Shown piece by piece: positions 36,947 to 44,883 of a stretch of DNA of 64,000 nt. The stretch lies in assembly GCF_030814015.1 (NCBI RefSeq), contig NZ_JAUSUL010000001.1, positions 896,001-960,000 of the forward strand, read 5' to 3'. The DNA is from Amorphus orientalis. Its GTDB lineage: Bacteria > Pseudomonadota > Alphaproteobacteria > Rhizobiales > Amorphaceae. Every line of letters starts with the position of its first letter. Position 1 is the stretch's first letter. The translations under genes were made by a program, and so were the position numbers. The notes under the pieces are model-generated. The model did no database searches, had not been told where the DNA came from, and saw nothing but the letters and a program-made list of their open reading frames with translations.

Positions 36947-37939
36947 ATGGGTCCCCACCGCATCGACGTGCAGCATCATCTCCTCCCGCCGGCCTATGTC
37001 GAGGCGGTCGGGGCGGAGCCGATCGCCAGGATGATCGTGTCCGGCAAGTGTCCCGTCTGGTCGCCCGGCGTGTCGGTCGAGGCGATGGACCGGAACGGGA
37101 TCGCCACCGCGGTGATGTCGCTGTCCGCGCCCGGCCTGGCGTTGGCCGACACGGCCGCCGTTATCGCCATGGCGCGCACCTGCAACGACTATGTCGCCGA
37201 CATGCAGCGCGACTATCCGGGCCGCTTCGGCAATTTCGCGACGCTTCCGCTGCCCGATATCGACGCGAGCCTCGATGAAATCGCCTATGCCTTCGACACT
37301 CTCGGCGCCGACGGGGTTTGCCTCCTGAGCAGCTACGGCGCCACCTATCTGGGCGATCCCGCCTTTGCGCCGGTGCTCGACGAGCTGAACCGCCGCAAGG
37401 CGGTGGTGCACGTCCATCCGACCGAGTCGGTCGATGCCAACCTTCTCGGCCTGCCGGCCGCGACCCTGGAGTTTCCCTTCGATACGACGCGCGCCGTGGC
37501 CAGCCTGCTCTTTTCCGGCACCTTCGCGAGGTGCCGCGACATCCGCTTCATCTTTTCCCATGCCGGCGGCACCGTGCCGTTCCTGGCGGCGCGGATGGCC
37601 CGGCTCGAGCGGCGGCCGGACTTCAAGGCGAAGGTGCCGGACGGGGTGATCGCCGAGCTGAAGCGCCACTACTACGACGTCGCGCTGTCGGCGAACCGGT
37701 TCACCTTCTCAGCGCTGACGGAACTCGTGGGCATCGACCATGTGCTCTATGCCAGCGACTTTCCCTTCGCCGGGGAAGACACGATGGCCGGAACCGCCGC
37801 GGGGTTGCAGACCCTGGGCCTCGACCCGGCGGAGATCTCCGCGATCGAACGGGACAACGCGCTGGCGCTGATGCCGGGCCTGCAGCGCGCTGAGGCGGGT
37901 GCGGCAGCGCCGGCGATGGGAACGGGAGGCCGCGCATGA
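36947..37939 (+). CDS. Amidohydrolase 2 family (ACMSD-like) enzyme
   Basis: A 330-residue TIM-barrel metal enzyme of the family holding 2-amino-3-carboxymuconate semialdehyde, 6-methylsalicylate and gamma-resorcylate decarboxylases and LigJ hydratase. Later ligands are in VHVHPTE, FSHAGGTVPF and LYASDFPF. The N-terminal HxH metal motif reads VQHHL, with Q9 in place of the first histidine, which could change metal use. It overlaps the following hydrolase gene by four bases. Confidence 0.8.
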   Translation: MGPHRIDVQHHLLPPAYVEAVGAEPIARMIVSGKCPVWSPGVSVEAMDRNGIATAVMSLSAPGLALADTAAVIAMARTCNDYVADMQRDYPGRFGNFATLPLPDIDASLDEIAYAFDTLGADGVCLLSSYGATYLGDPAFAPVLDELNRRKAVVHVHPTESVDANLLGLPAATLEFPFDTTRAVASLLFSGTFARCRDIRFIFSHAGGTVPFLAARMARLERRPDFKAKVPDGVIAELKRHYYDVALSANRFTFSALTELVGIDHVLYASDFPFAGEDTMAGTAAGLQTLGLDPAEISAIERDNALALMPGLQRAEAGAAAPAMGTGGRA

Positions 37940-38562
37940 CGGGCTATCTGGACAGCATCAGCGGCCGGCTCGACCGGTCGCGCTCGGCGGTCGTCGTCAT
38001 CGACATGCAGAACGATTTCTGCGCCGAGGGCGGCTATGTGGAGACCGTCGTGGGCCGAAGCGCCGAGCCCTGCCGCGCAGTCGCCGAGCCGATCGGCGCT
38101 CTTCTCGCGGACGCACGCGCCGCCGCCGTTCCCGTCATCTGGGTGCGCGCCGACTACGAGCCCGACAAGATCCCGCCGGGCATGCTGGCCAAGCAGCGCG
38201 AGCGCTCGTCGGTCGTCTGCTGCGCGCCGGGGAGTTGGGGCTACGGCTTCTACGGCGTCGAGCCCCGGGAGGGAGAGGCGGTCTTCGACAAGCACTGCTA
38301 CTCCGCCTTCGAGGGCACGGGACTTTCCGAGCATCTGCGGGCGGAAGGGATCGAGACGCTGGTCTTCGCCGGCGTCCAGACCAATGTGTGCGTCGAGACG
38401 AGCTTCCGGGACGCGGTCTGCCGTGGCTTCTATGGGGTCCTGGCCTCCGACTGCGTGGCCTCCCACGCGCCGCCGCTGCACGAGGCGACGCTCGCCAATA
38501 TCGGCTTCCTGTTCGGCGATGTGCTGCCGCGCGAGGAGATCGCAAGCCACTGGCAGGGTTAG
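37936..38562 (+). CDS. Isochorismatase-family cysteine hydrolase
   Basis: A 208-residue hydrolase with the catalytic aspartate in VVVIDMQNDFC and nucleophile cysteine in GVQTNVCVETSFRDA; the catalytic lysine probably falls between. Relatives include N-carbamoylsarcosine, ureidoacrylate and maleamate amidohydrolases. With the GbcAB, amidase and creatininase genes nearby, a C-N bond hydrolysis in the same pathway is a reasonable guess. ATGA overlap with the preceding gene; followed by a bidirectional terminator. Confidence 0.86.
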   Translation: MTGYLDSISGRLDRSRSAVVVIDMQNDFCAEGGYVETVVGRSAEPCRAVAEPIGALLADARAAAVPVIWVRADYEPDKIPPGMLAKQRERSSVVCCAPGSWGYGFYGVEPREGEAVFDKHCYSAFEGTGLSEHLRAEGIETLVFAGVQTNVCVETSFRDAVCRGFYGVLASDCVASHAPPLHEATLANIGFLFGDVLPREEIASHWQG

Positions 38563-38611
38563 GGGGGAGATCCCCTCCGCGGCTCCCGCGACGCTCTCTG
38601 AACAAATACGG

Positions 38612-38644
38612 AAAAAAGCCCGCACCAGTCAGCGCGGGCTTTTT
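38612..38644. terminator. Bidirectional rho-independent terminator
   Basis: AGCCCGC (38617-38623) and GCGGGCT (38634-38640) are perfect arms with A6 before and T-run after, so it can stop transcription in both directions between the isochorismatase-family gene and the extradiol dioxygenase gene. Confidence 0.85.
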
Positions 38645-38709
38645 CGGCGTGACGGTCTGTCATGCGCGAATACAGATGGGAGGTAGCGGCCGCCGTCTGT
38701 CGCCTCGCC

Positions 38710-39549
38710 TCAGGCGAAGCGTTCCCAGACGGTGGCGCCGATGCCGCAGCGCATTTCCGCGCTCGGCACGTAGAAGGTCGGGCGGCCCTTTTCGCCGCCG
38801 GCCGCCGCCATGACGACCATCCATGCCAAAAGCTCGGTCGTGCCGCCGCCACCGGCGGCGTTCATGCGCTCCACGGTGGCTTCCCGACAGATCCGTTCCG
38901 CGTCGCTTTCCGCGATCAGGTCCAGGAACCAGCGGTCGAACTCGTCGTCCATGGTGAAGTAGCGCGGCCCGCCGGGTTCGTGGGAAAGCCCGCCGGTCGC
39001 GATCAGGCCGACCCGCAGGTCTGCGGGCAGTTCCTCGCGGACGATGCGGCGCAGGGTCCGGCCGAAGGCCACACACTCTTCCGGCGTGGGGACCGGCGGG
39101 TTGATGCAGTTCATGTGGATCGGGACGATCGGAACGTCGTAGCCCAGATACCACAGCGGCACCGACCAGTTGTCGTCGAACAGAAGGCCGTGGCCCTTGT
39201 CGATGTTGTGCCCGTCGGCGCTCGCGATCCGGTGGATGGTGTCGGCAACGTCCGGCCGGCCGCGAACGTGATAGCCCGGCTGCTTCAGCCACGCCTTGAA
39301 GAACTCGGCCGGGCCGTGCCAGTCCTCGGCGGCGTCCACGCGCCAGTGGGGCGGCTTTTTCAGGGGCAGGTTCAGGAGATGGTCGTTGGCGACGCCGATG
39401 ATTACGTCCGGCCTGGCCGCCTTCATGATGCGTCCGAGTTCCTCGTAGCCGGCCTGAATCGCGTCCTGCTCCTCCTGCGGGCACGATTCGATCCAGCCGG
39501 TGACGCCCGGTGCGTGGGCCATGCCCATGATCGAGACGAATTCGGCCAT
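38710..39549 (-). CDS. Class III extradiol dioxygenase, LigB-type catalytic subunit
   Basis: A 279-residue LigB-fold enzyme. Iron ligands H12 (GMAHAPG), H57 (ANDHLLN) and E239, and the base H190 (GGLSHEPGG), align with H12, H61, E242 and H195 of protocatechuate 4,5-dioxygenase LigB. It cleaves a catecholic ring next to the diol with O2. Which catechol is unknown: protocatechuate, gallate and methylgallate relatives share this fold. The LigA-type small subunit gene lies 119 bases upstream. Confidence 0.88.
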   Translation of the reverse strand: MAEFVSIMGMAHAPGVTGWIESCPQEEQDAIQAGYEELGRIMKAARPDVIIGVANDHLLNLPLKKPPHWRVDAAEDWHGPAEFFKAWLKQPGYHVRGRPDVADTIHRIASADGHNIDKGHGLLFDDNWSVPLWYLGYDVPIVPIHMNCINPPVPTPEECVAFGRTLRRIVREELPADLRVGLIATGGLSHEPGGPRYFTMDDEFDRWFLDLIAESDAERICREATVERMNAAGGGGTTELLAWMVVMAAAGGEKGRPTFYVPSAEMRCGIGATVWERFA

Positions 39550-39668
39550 GCTGCGTTCTCCTCGCTGCGGACCGGGCCGGAAGCGCTCGTCCCGTCCCTG
39601 ATCGGCGTCCGCGTCGTTTGAAGCGGCGTCCGCTGCGGCCCGGACATCGCCCGGACCCGGCCGCCAGC

Positions 39669-39983
39669 CTATTTCTTCCGGTGTTCGACGATCTGGTCGC
39701 CGAACGACTTGCGATACGCCTCGGCAGCCGCGCTCGTGCTGGTGTTGCGCGCCGCGCCATGAAACAGCCGGGTGATCTGCGGCAGGAAATAGGGATGCAC
39801 GCCCATTTCCCCGAGCCGGCGCACGTCGACGTCGCGGAACGCCTCCTTCTCCGGCTCGCTCAGTCCGTAGGCTTCCATAAGCTCCTCGAGCCGCTCGGGA
39901 AAATGCGGCCAGACCGAATTGTCGCGGCGAACCTCGAACACCATCCGGTTGGAGGGAAGGTCTGGGTCGAACTCGTTGGCCAT
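39669..39983 (-). CDS. LigA-type small subunit of extradiol dioxygenase
   Basis: A 104-residue helical protein of the LigA family (SEPEKEAFRDVDVRRLGEMGVHP, about 42-64). With the adjoining LigB-type protein it should form the alpha2-beta2 dioxygenase. The start is preceded by GGAGG; 5' UTR about 17-25 bases from the promoter at 40008-40035. Confidence 0.82.
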   Translation of the reverse strand: MANEFDPDLPSNRMVFEVRRDNSVWPHFPERLEELMEAYGLSEPEKEAFRDVDVRRLGEMGVHPYFLPQITRLFHGAARNTSTSAAAEAYRKSFGDQIVEHRKK

Positions 39984-40007
39984 GTCGGAACCTCCTCGCC
40001 TGATCGG

Positions 40008-40035
40008 ATCATGGCAACTGAAATTCGATTGTCAA
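40008..40035 (-). promoter_or_regulatory. Candidate sigma-70-type promoter of the LigA/LigB unit
   Basis: On the minus strand, TTGACA (40030-40035) and CATGAT (40008-40013) with a 16-base spacer. Overlaps the 12-base TTTCTTTGACAA block (40029-40040) shared with the ABC importer promoter at 46134-46145. Confidence 0.5.
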
Positions 40036-40131
40036 AGAAAAAAACGATTTTTTACCGCTCTTCGGTTTGCTGCCGAGCGCTTCGAACCGATCTAGTTTGC
40101 TTGCCTTCATTGTGTATCCCGACGAAGGTGG

Positions 40132-41295
40132 ATGTGCAGTCGCAAGGTTCCACAAATGCTTCTAATTCGATGGTTCGGAAGGCTGATGTTGTGGCTGACC
40201 CTCGAATGGGTCGCTGGAATTGTCGGCTTAATGTTCATCTCTTACGGCCTGTTGCCCTCTGATCCAGGTGGGGCAGGAATAATTAAAATCGTAAAAGAGT
40301 TGATCGGTGTTGACGCCTTTCGAGTTTTATTCGTGAGCTGCGGACTCCTCTTGATTGGGGGGAGCGTTTACCGAAACTTCTATTCTCATTCGGCGCTAAA
40401 GGCGGAACTACGTACGGCGCTAGACGACCTGAACAGCGACAATGTGCACGTTCGCCTCTATGCAATTGAAGAAATTCTCAGTATTTCGAGAAAATCTCGC
40501 CGGCTTCATCCACGAGCTATGCAGGCACTAGCTAGTTACGTTCGCAGCCGTTTTCCTGTGCAGCAAATATCGGGACGAGTAGTCTCGGTTAGTCGTCGTC
40601 GTTTCGGTCGACCGCAGGCAGATACACGGCACGAGCGCGAACCGGATAAGCATAAATTCGCGCAAGAATTGCATAATCGTCCCAGGTCGGAGGCGGCTAT
40701 CGATGCCAAGGAAGCTGTATGTGCAATCGCAAAAAGGCGGCGCTTCTTTGATGATCCTAGAGTATGGATCGATTTGTCTGAAACGTTTCTGCCATCTATT
40801 AGTTTGAAGGGTTTTAAAATTGGCCAAGTATCTTTCGCGGGGGCTTTTCTGAGCTATGCGCGATTTGACAAATCAGACTTAAGGAGCGCGGGCTTCGACG
40901 GAGCTACATTGAACGACGCCAGCTTTGAATCTGCGGACCTTCGCAATGCCTCCTTTTTTGGTTGCCTTGCGCACCGCATTTATCTTGATGGCGCTGATCT
41001 CCGGGACGCGTCTTTCTTTGGAGCGGACCTCTACGATGCGTGCATTCAGAAAGCGGACGCTCGTAGAGCATCGTTTTTTGCAGCTAATCTTTGGCGGCTC
41101 GATGGCGGAACGACAAACTTCGCTGGCGCCGACTTTGATAGTTCGAACTTGGAAGGCGCTAACCTTCTTCACGCAAAAGGGCTTAAGAAAGCACAGATCT
41201 TTCGTGAGCACGGTTTCGGGGCTAAAGTTGACAAAAATACTCGGCTACCATGGTCTACTGATAAAGAATTGCGTGCCTCAGGTTTAATTCACTAA
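40132..41295 (+). CDS. Pentapeptide-repeat membrane protein, likely acquired
   Basis: A 387-residue protein. Two hydrophobic segments (about 20-42 and 64-80) precede a helical domain (about 90-215) and a right-handed beta-helix of pentapeptide repeats (A(D/N)LxX type, about 223-355). Codons are much more AT-rich than the rest of the window (A/T-ended codons frequent, eg. AAT, GAT, TTT), in contrast to all neighbours, and there is no functional link to the surrounding catabolic genes. This suggests acquisition. Other proteins of this architecture are of unknown function. A later ATG at 40156 is possible. Confidence 0.78.
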   Translation: MCSRKVPQMLLIRWFGRLMLWLTLEWVAGIVGLMFISYGLLPSDPGGAGIIKIVKELIGVDAFRVLFVSCGLLLIGGSVYRNFYSHSALKAELRTALDDLNSDNVHVRLYAIEEILSISRKSRRLHPRAMQALASYVRSRFPVQQISGRVVSVSRRRFGRPQADTRHEREPDKHKFAQELHNRPRSEAAIDAKEAVCAIAKRRRFFDDPRVWIDLSETFLPSISLKGFKIGQVSFAGAFLSYARFDKSDLRSAGFDGATLNDASFESADLRNASFFGCLAHRIYLDGADLRDASFFGADLYDACIQKADARRASFFAANLWRLDGGTTNFAGADFDSSNLEGANLLHAKGLKKAQIFREHGFGAKVDKNTRLPWSTDKELRASGLIH

Positions 41296-41343
41296 GGGCA
41301 GCATCGTGTGCAGGCCAATGCGACGTGCCGCGTGCAAACTTAT

Positions 41344-41375
41344 AAAAACCCGCGCAAGCGGTGCCAGCGGCGGGT
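41344..41375 (-). terminator. Terminator after the second ABC importer
   Basis: On the minus strand, ACCCGC and GCGGGT pair over a 20-base interior that has further pairing, followed by five T. It is two bases from the LivF-type stop codon. Confidence 0.7.
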
Positions 41376-41376
41376 C

Positions 41377-42087
41377 TCACTCCGCCCGTACGCCCATGAT
41401 CCGGTCGAGGGTCGCTTCGTCGTCGACCAGGGCCTTCGAGGGACCGTCATAAACGATGGTGCCGTTGCGCAGGCCGATGGCCCGGCCGGCGAAGGAGAGC
41501 GCGCGGTGGACGTTCTGTTCCACCAGCAGCAGGGTGACGCCTTCCTCTGCCGCGATCCTCTCGAGAGCGGCGTAGAGTTCGTCGACGATGACCGGGGCCA
41601 GGCCTTCCGAGGGTTCGTCCATCAGAAGCAGGGTCGGGTTGCACATCAGCGCCCGGGCGATCGACAGCATCTGCTGCTCGCCGCCGGACAGCCGCGCGCC
41701 GAGATTGGAGCGGCGTTCCTTCAGCCGGGGAAAGAGGGCGTAGGCCCTGTCGAGCGTGAAGCCTTCGGTCCGGGCCGCGACCTTGAGGTTCTCCTCCACG
41801 GTCAGCGTCGGGAAAACCTCCCGCTCCTGGGGCACCAGCCCGATGCCGCGCTTGCTCCGGCTCACGCGGCTGTCGCGGGTGATCGGCGTGCCCGACATCG
41901 CGACTTCGCCGCCGTGGATACGGGTGCGGCCGGCGATGGTCGCCAGAAGCGTGGTCTTGCCCATGCCGTTGCGGCCGATGATGCCGACCGTTTCGCCGGC
42001 GCCCACGTCCAGAGACACCTCGTCGAGGATGACGAGTTCCCCGTAGCCGGCGGTCACGCCGGTCAGGGTCAGCGAAGCCGCGGTCAT
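41377..42087 (-). CDS. ABC importer ATP-binding protein, LivF type
   Basis: A 236-residue ATPase with Walker A GRNGMGKTT, C-loop LSGGEQQM, Walker B LLLMDEPSEGLAP and the VEQN switch. It is the last gene of the five-gene importer 41377-46065 and overlaps the LivG-type gene by four bases (its start 42087 reaches into the next stop). Confidence 0.9.
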   Translation of the reverse strand: MTAASLTLTGVTAGYGELVILDEVSLDVGAGETVGIIGRNGMGKTTLLATIAGRTRIHGGEVAMSGTPITRDSRVSRSKRGIGLVPQEREVFPTLTVEENLKVAARTEGFTLDRAYALFPRLKERRSNLGARLSGGEQQMLSIARALMCNPTLLLMDEPSEGLAPVIVDELYAALERIAAEEGVTLLLVEQNVHRALSFAGRAIGLRNGTIVYDGPSKALVDDEATLDRIMGVRAE

Positions 42088-42851
42088 GCCGCACTCCCCA
42101 GATAGATGCGCTTGACCTCGGGGTCGGCGGCGATTTCGTCCGGCGTCCCCTGGCGCAGCACCGCGCCTTCCACGAGCACCAGGATCTCGCGGGCGAACCG
42201 GAACACAAGGTCCATGTCGTGCTCGACCAGAATGACGGCGATGTCGGGCGGCAACTGGTCAACCGCCTGCTGGACGACTTCCGCCTCGCGGTGGGGGATG
42301 CCGGCGGCCGGTTCGTCCAGAAGCAGCACCTTGGGCCGAAGCGCGAGCGCGAGCCCGAGTTCCACCAGGCGCTGCCGGCCATAGGGCAGGTCCGACACCC
42401 GCTCGCCGCCCACGTCCGAGAGGGACACGGTCTCCAGGATCCGCTCGACCTCCGCGCAGACCTCGCCGCGCGACCAGGCCGGCCGCCAGAAATTCCGCGC
42501 GGTGCCCAGCCTCTCGGAGACCGCGATGAAGAGGTTCTCGAAGACGGTCATCGCGCGGAACAGAGACGTGATCTGGTAGGTCCGGCCGAGCCCGGCCCGG
42601 ACCCGCTCGTGGGGTTTGAGCGCCAGGAGATTGCGGCCGGCGAGCCGGGCCGATCCGCTGGAGGGCTTCAGCGCGCCGGTCAGCATGTTGATGAGGGTCG
42701 TCTTGCCGGCGCCGTTCGGGCCGATCAGCGCCAGACGGTCGCCGCTCGACAGATCGAAGCTGATGTTGCGGGCGACCTGGATCGCGCCGAAGGACAGGCA
42801 GAGATCGCGCACCTCCAGAACGGGTGCGGCTTCGGAGCCGGTTCTGGTCAT
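42084..42851 (-). CDS. ABC importer ATP-binding protein, LivG type
   Basis: A 255-residue ATPase: Walker A GPNGAGKTT, C-loop LPYGRQRL, Walker B KVLLLDEPAAGI and switch histidine in LVEHDMDLV. Starts at ATG 42851, four bases inside the LivM-type gene. Longer frames from 43349 are antisense-like artefacts. Confidence 0.9.
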   Translation of the reverse strand: MTRTGSEAAPVLEVRDLCLSFGAIQVARNISFDLSSGDRLALIGPNGAGKTTLINMLTGALKPSSGSARLAGRNLLALKPHERVRAGLGRTYQITSLFRAMTVFENLFIAVSERLGTARNFWRPAWSRGEVCAEVERILETVSLSDVGGERVSDLPYGRQRLVELGLALALRPKVLLLDEPAAGIPHREAEVVQQAVDQLPPDIAVILVEHDMDLVFRFAREILVLVEGAVLRQGTPDEIAADPEVKRIYLGSAA

Positions 42852-43843
42852 CGTGCGCGCCCCTTCGTCAGGCCGATCCGCCTGGCGCCGGCTTCCACGA
42901 GACTGATCAGGCCGCCATGGGCGAACAGCGCGACCAGCACGAACAGGAGCCCGAGCCAGAAATACCAGTATTGCGGGGCGAGCTTGGCGAACACGTCCTG
43001 GAACACGACGTAGATGACCGCGCCGAGGAAGGCGCCGTAGAGCCGGCCGAGGCCGCCGATGATGACGACGGTCAGCGCGGTCGCGGAAATGTGGAAGGCG
43101 AACACCTCCATCGAGACGAACTCGCTGGTCTGGGTCTGCAGGCCGCCGGCGATCCCGGCGACGAAGCCGCCGATCGCGTAAACCGCCAGGAGCCGGTGAA
43201 AGACCGGCGTGCCGAGCGCGCGCATGCGCACCGGGTTTTCGCGCAAGCCGCGCATCATCACGCCGAACGGGGAGGTCACGATCACCCGGAGCAGGAGGTG
43301 GACGACGAACAGCACGCAGACGGAGTAGACGAACCCGGTGCGGCCCCACAGGTCGAACTTGAAGGCGCCGAGCACGGGATCCATGTCGATGCCGCGCAGC
43401 CCGTCGAAGCCGCCCGTCACGCTCTGGAACGTATTGGCGAGTTCGTAGAGGATCGCCGCGATCACGATCGTCATGGCGAGCACGGTGAGTTCGCCGCCGC
43501 GCAGCGCGATGATGCCGGTGAGGTATGCCATTCCCGCACCGACGAGGCCGGCGATGACGAGGCCGGTGATCGGCTCCGCCCAGCCGAAATAGACGGGCAG
43601 GAACCCGGCCATGTAGGCGCCGGAGCCGGACAGGGCCGCCTGGCCGAGCGAGTTGATCCCCGCGAAGCCGAGAATGAAGTCGATCGACAGGGCCAGGATG
43701 ATCATGTTGACCACCGCCATGCCGAGATGGAGCTGGTTGCCCATCAGAAGGTAGAAGGCAACCGCCGCCAGATAGACTGGCACCAGCACCCAGAGCGGGC
43801 CCTCGACTTCGGTGAATTTTGCGCGCATCGGATCGGTCGCCAT
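42848..43843 (-). CDS. ABC importer permease, LivM type
   Basis: A 331-residue inner-membrane permease: FILGFAGINSLGQAALSGSGAYMAG in the first third, the coupling loop GLRENPVRMRALGTP, and GGLGRLYGAFLGAVIYV. Start at 43843 is just two bases after the LivH-type stop. Confidence 0.9.
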   Translation of the reverse strand: MATDPMRAKFTEVEGPLWVLVPVYLAAVAFYLLMGNQLHLGMAVVNMIILALSIDFILGFAGINSLGQAALSGSGAYMAGFLPVYFGWAEPITGLVIAGLVGAGMAYLTGIIALRGGELTVLAMTIVIAAILYELANTFQSVTGGFDGLRGIDMDPVLGAFKFDLWGRTGFVYSVCVLFVVHLLLRVIVTSPFGVMMRGLRENPVRMRALGTPVFHRLLAVYAIGGFVAGIAGGLQTQTSEFVSMEVFAFHISATALTVVIIGGLGRLYGAFLGAVIYVVFQDVFAKLAPQYWYFWLGLLFVLVALFAHGGLISLVEAGARRIGLTKGRAR

Positions 43844-43845
43844 CG

Positions 43846-44715
43846 TCAATGCTCCACCGTGGAGAACAGCCCGGACGGGCGCCAAAACAGGACGGCGAAA
43901 GCGACCAGATAGATCAGGAACGCGCCGGAATGGGGCAGCAGGAACTTGCCGGCGTTGTCGATGACGCCGATCAGGAGCGAGGCGGCGAAGGCGCCGCGGA
44001 TCGACCCCATGCCGCCGACGATGACCACCAGCAGAACCAGAACGAGATAGTCGAGCGCGTAGGTGGGCGAGAGCCCGAAGATCTCGATGGAGAGCGCGCC
44101 GCCGACGGCGGCAAGGGCCGCACCCACGCCGAACAGGACAGAAAACAGGACCGGCACGTTGATGCCGATGTTCTCGGCCATCGCCCGGTTGGAGACGGCG
44201 GCGCGGACCTTCGCGCCGATGAGGGTGCGGTCGAGCACGAACCACAGGACAAGCGCCAGCCCTAGGCCGAACCCGATCACCATCGTGCGGTAGATGGGAA
44301 AGCTCATGTCGCCGAGCGTGAAGCGGCCCTGGAGATAGGCCGGCGTGTCGATCGCCGCACTGAGCGGGCCGAAGGCGTAGGTGGCGGCGGAGATCGAGAT
44401 GAACACGATACCGATCGTCAGGAGGACCTGCAGCAGGGGGCTCGCGCCGTAGAAGCGCCGGAACAGGACGATCTCGAGAAACGCGCCGATGACCAGAAAG
44501 GTCAGCGCGATCAGCGCGAGGCTGAGGGGGAACGGAATGCCGAGATCGTTGGACAGCGTAACGAGGAGGTAGCCGCCCCCCATGGCGAAGGCGCCGTGGG
44601 CGAGATTGACGAAGTTCATCACCCCCATCGTGATCGATAGGCCGATGGTGATCGTGAACAGGAGCATCCCGTAGGCGATGCCGTCGAAGGCGATCGAGAA
44701 GAAAAGGTTCGTCAT
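43846..44715 (-). CDS. ABC importer permease, LivH type
   Basis: A 289-residue permease with the LivH pattern MGVMNFVNLAHGAFAMGGGY and GGMGSIRGAFAASLLIG. Follows GGAACC at the ATG 44715. Works with the LivM-type subunit. Confidence 0.9.
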   Translation of the reverse strand: MTNLFFSIAFDGIAYGMLLFTITIGLSITMGVMNFVNLAHGAFAMGGGYLLVTLSNDLGIPFPLSLALIALTFLVIGAFLEIVLFRRFYGASPLLQVLLTIGIVFISISAATYAFGPLSAAIDTPAYLQGRFTLGDMSFPIYRTMVIGFGLGLALVLWFVLDRTLIGAKVRAAVSNRAMAENIGINVPVLFSVLFGVGAALAAVGGALSIEIFGLSPTYALDYLVLVLLVVIVGGMGSIRGAFAASLLIGVIDNAGKFLLPHSGAFLIYLVAFAVLFWRPSGLFSTVEH

Positions 44716-44808
44716 GTCAGGTTCCGACCGACCCTCGCCGAAGGCATGAACGGACCGTGACGCCAAGTTCTTGCAGGACGGCGTCGTCGGTTTGTGAAGC
44801 AAAACGAT

Positions 44809-44845
44809 CCCGGAAGGGCCGGCCGAAGACGGTGGCCCTTCCGGG
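44809..44845 (-). terminator. Strong intercistronic hairpin after the binding-protein gene
   Basis: Perfect 12-base arms (CCCGGAAGGGCC and GGCCCTTCCGGG) with a 13-base loop, followed on the minus strand by ATCGTTTT. It lies between the binding protein and LivH genes and should raise the ratio of binding protein to permease. Confidence 0.75.
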
Positions 44846-44883
44846 TACAGGAGGGCGGGCCGTCTCGACCCGCCCGAACCAGC

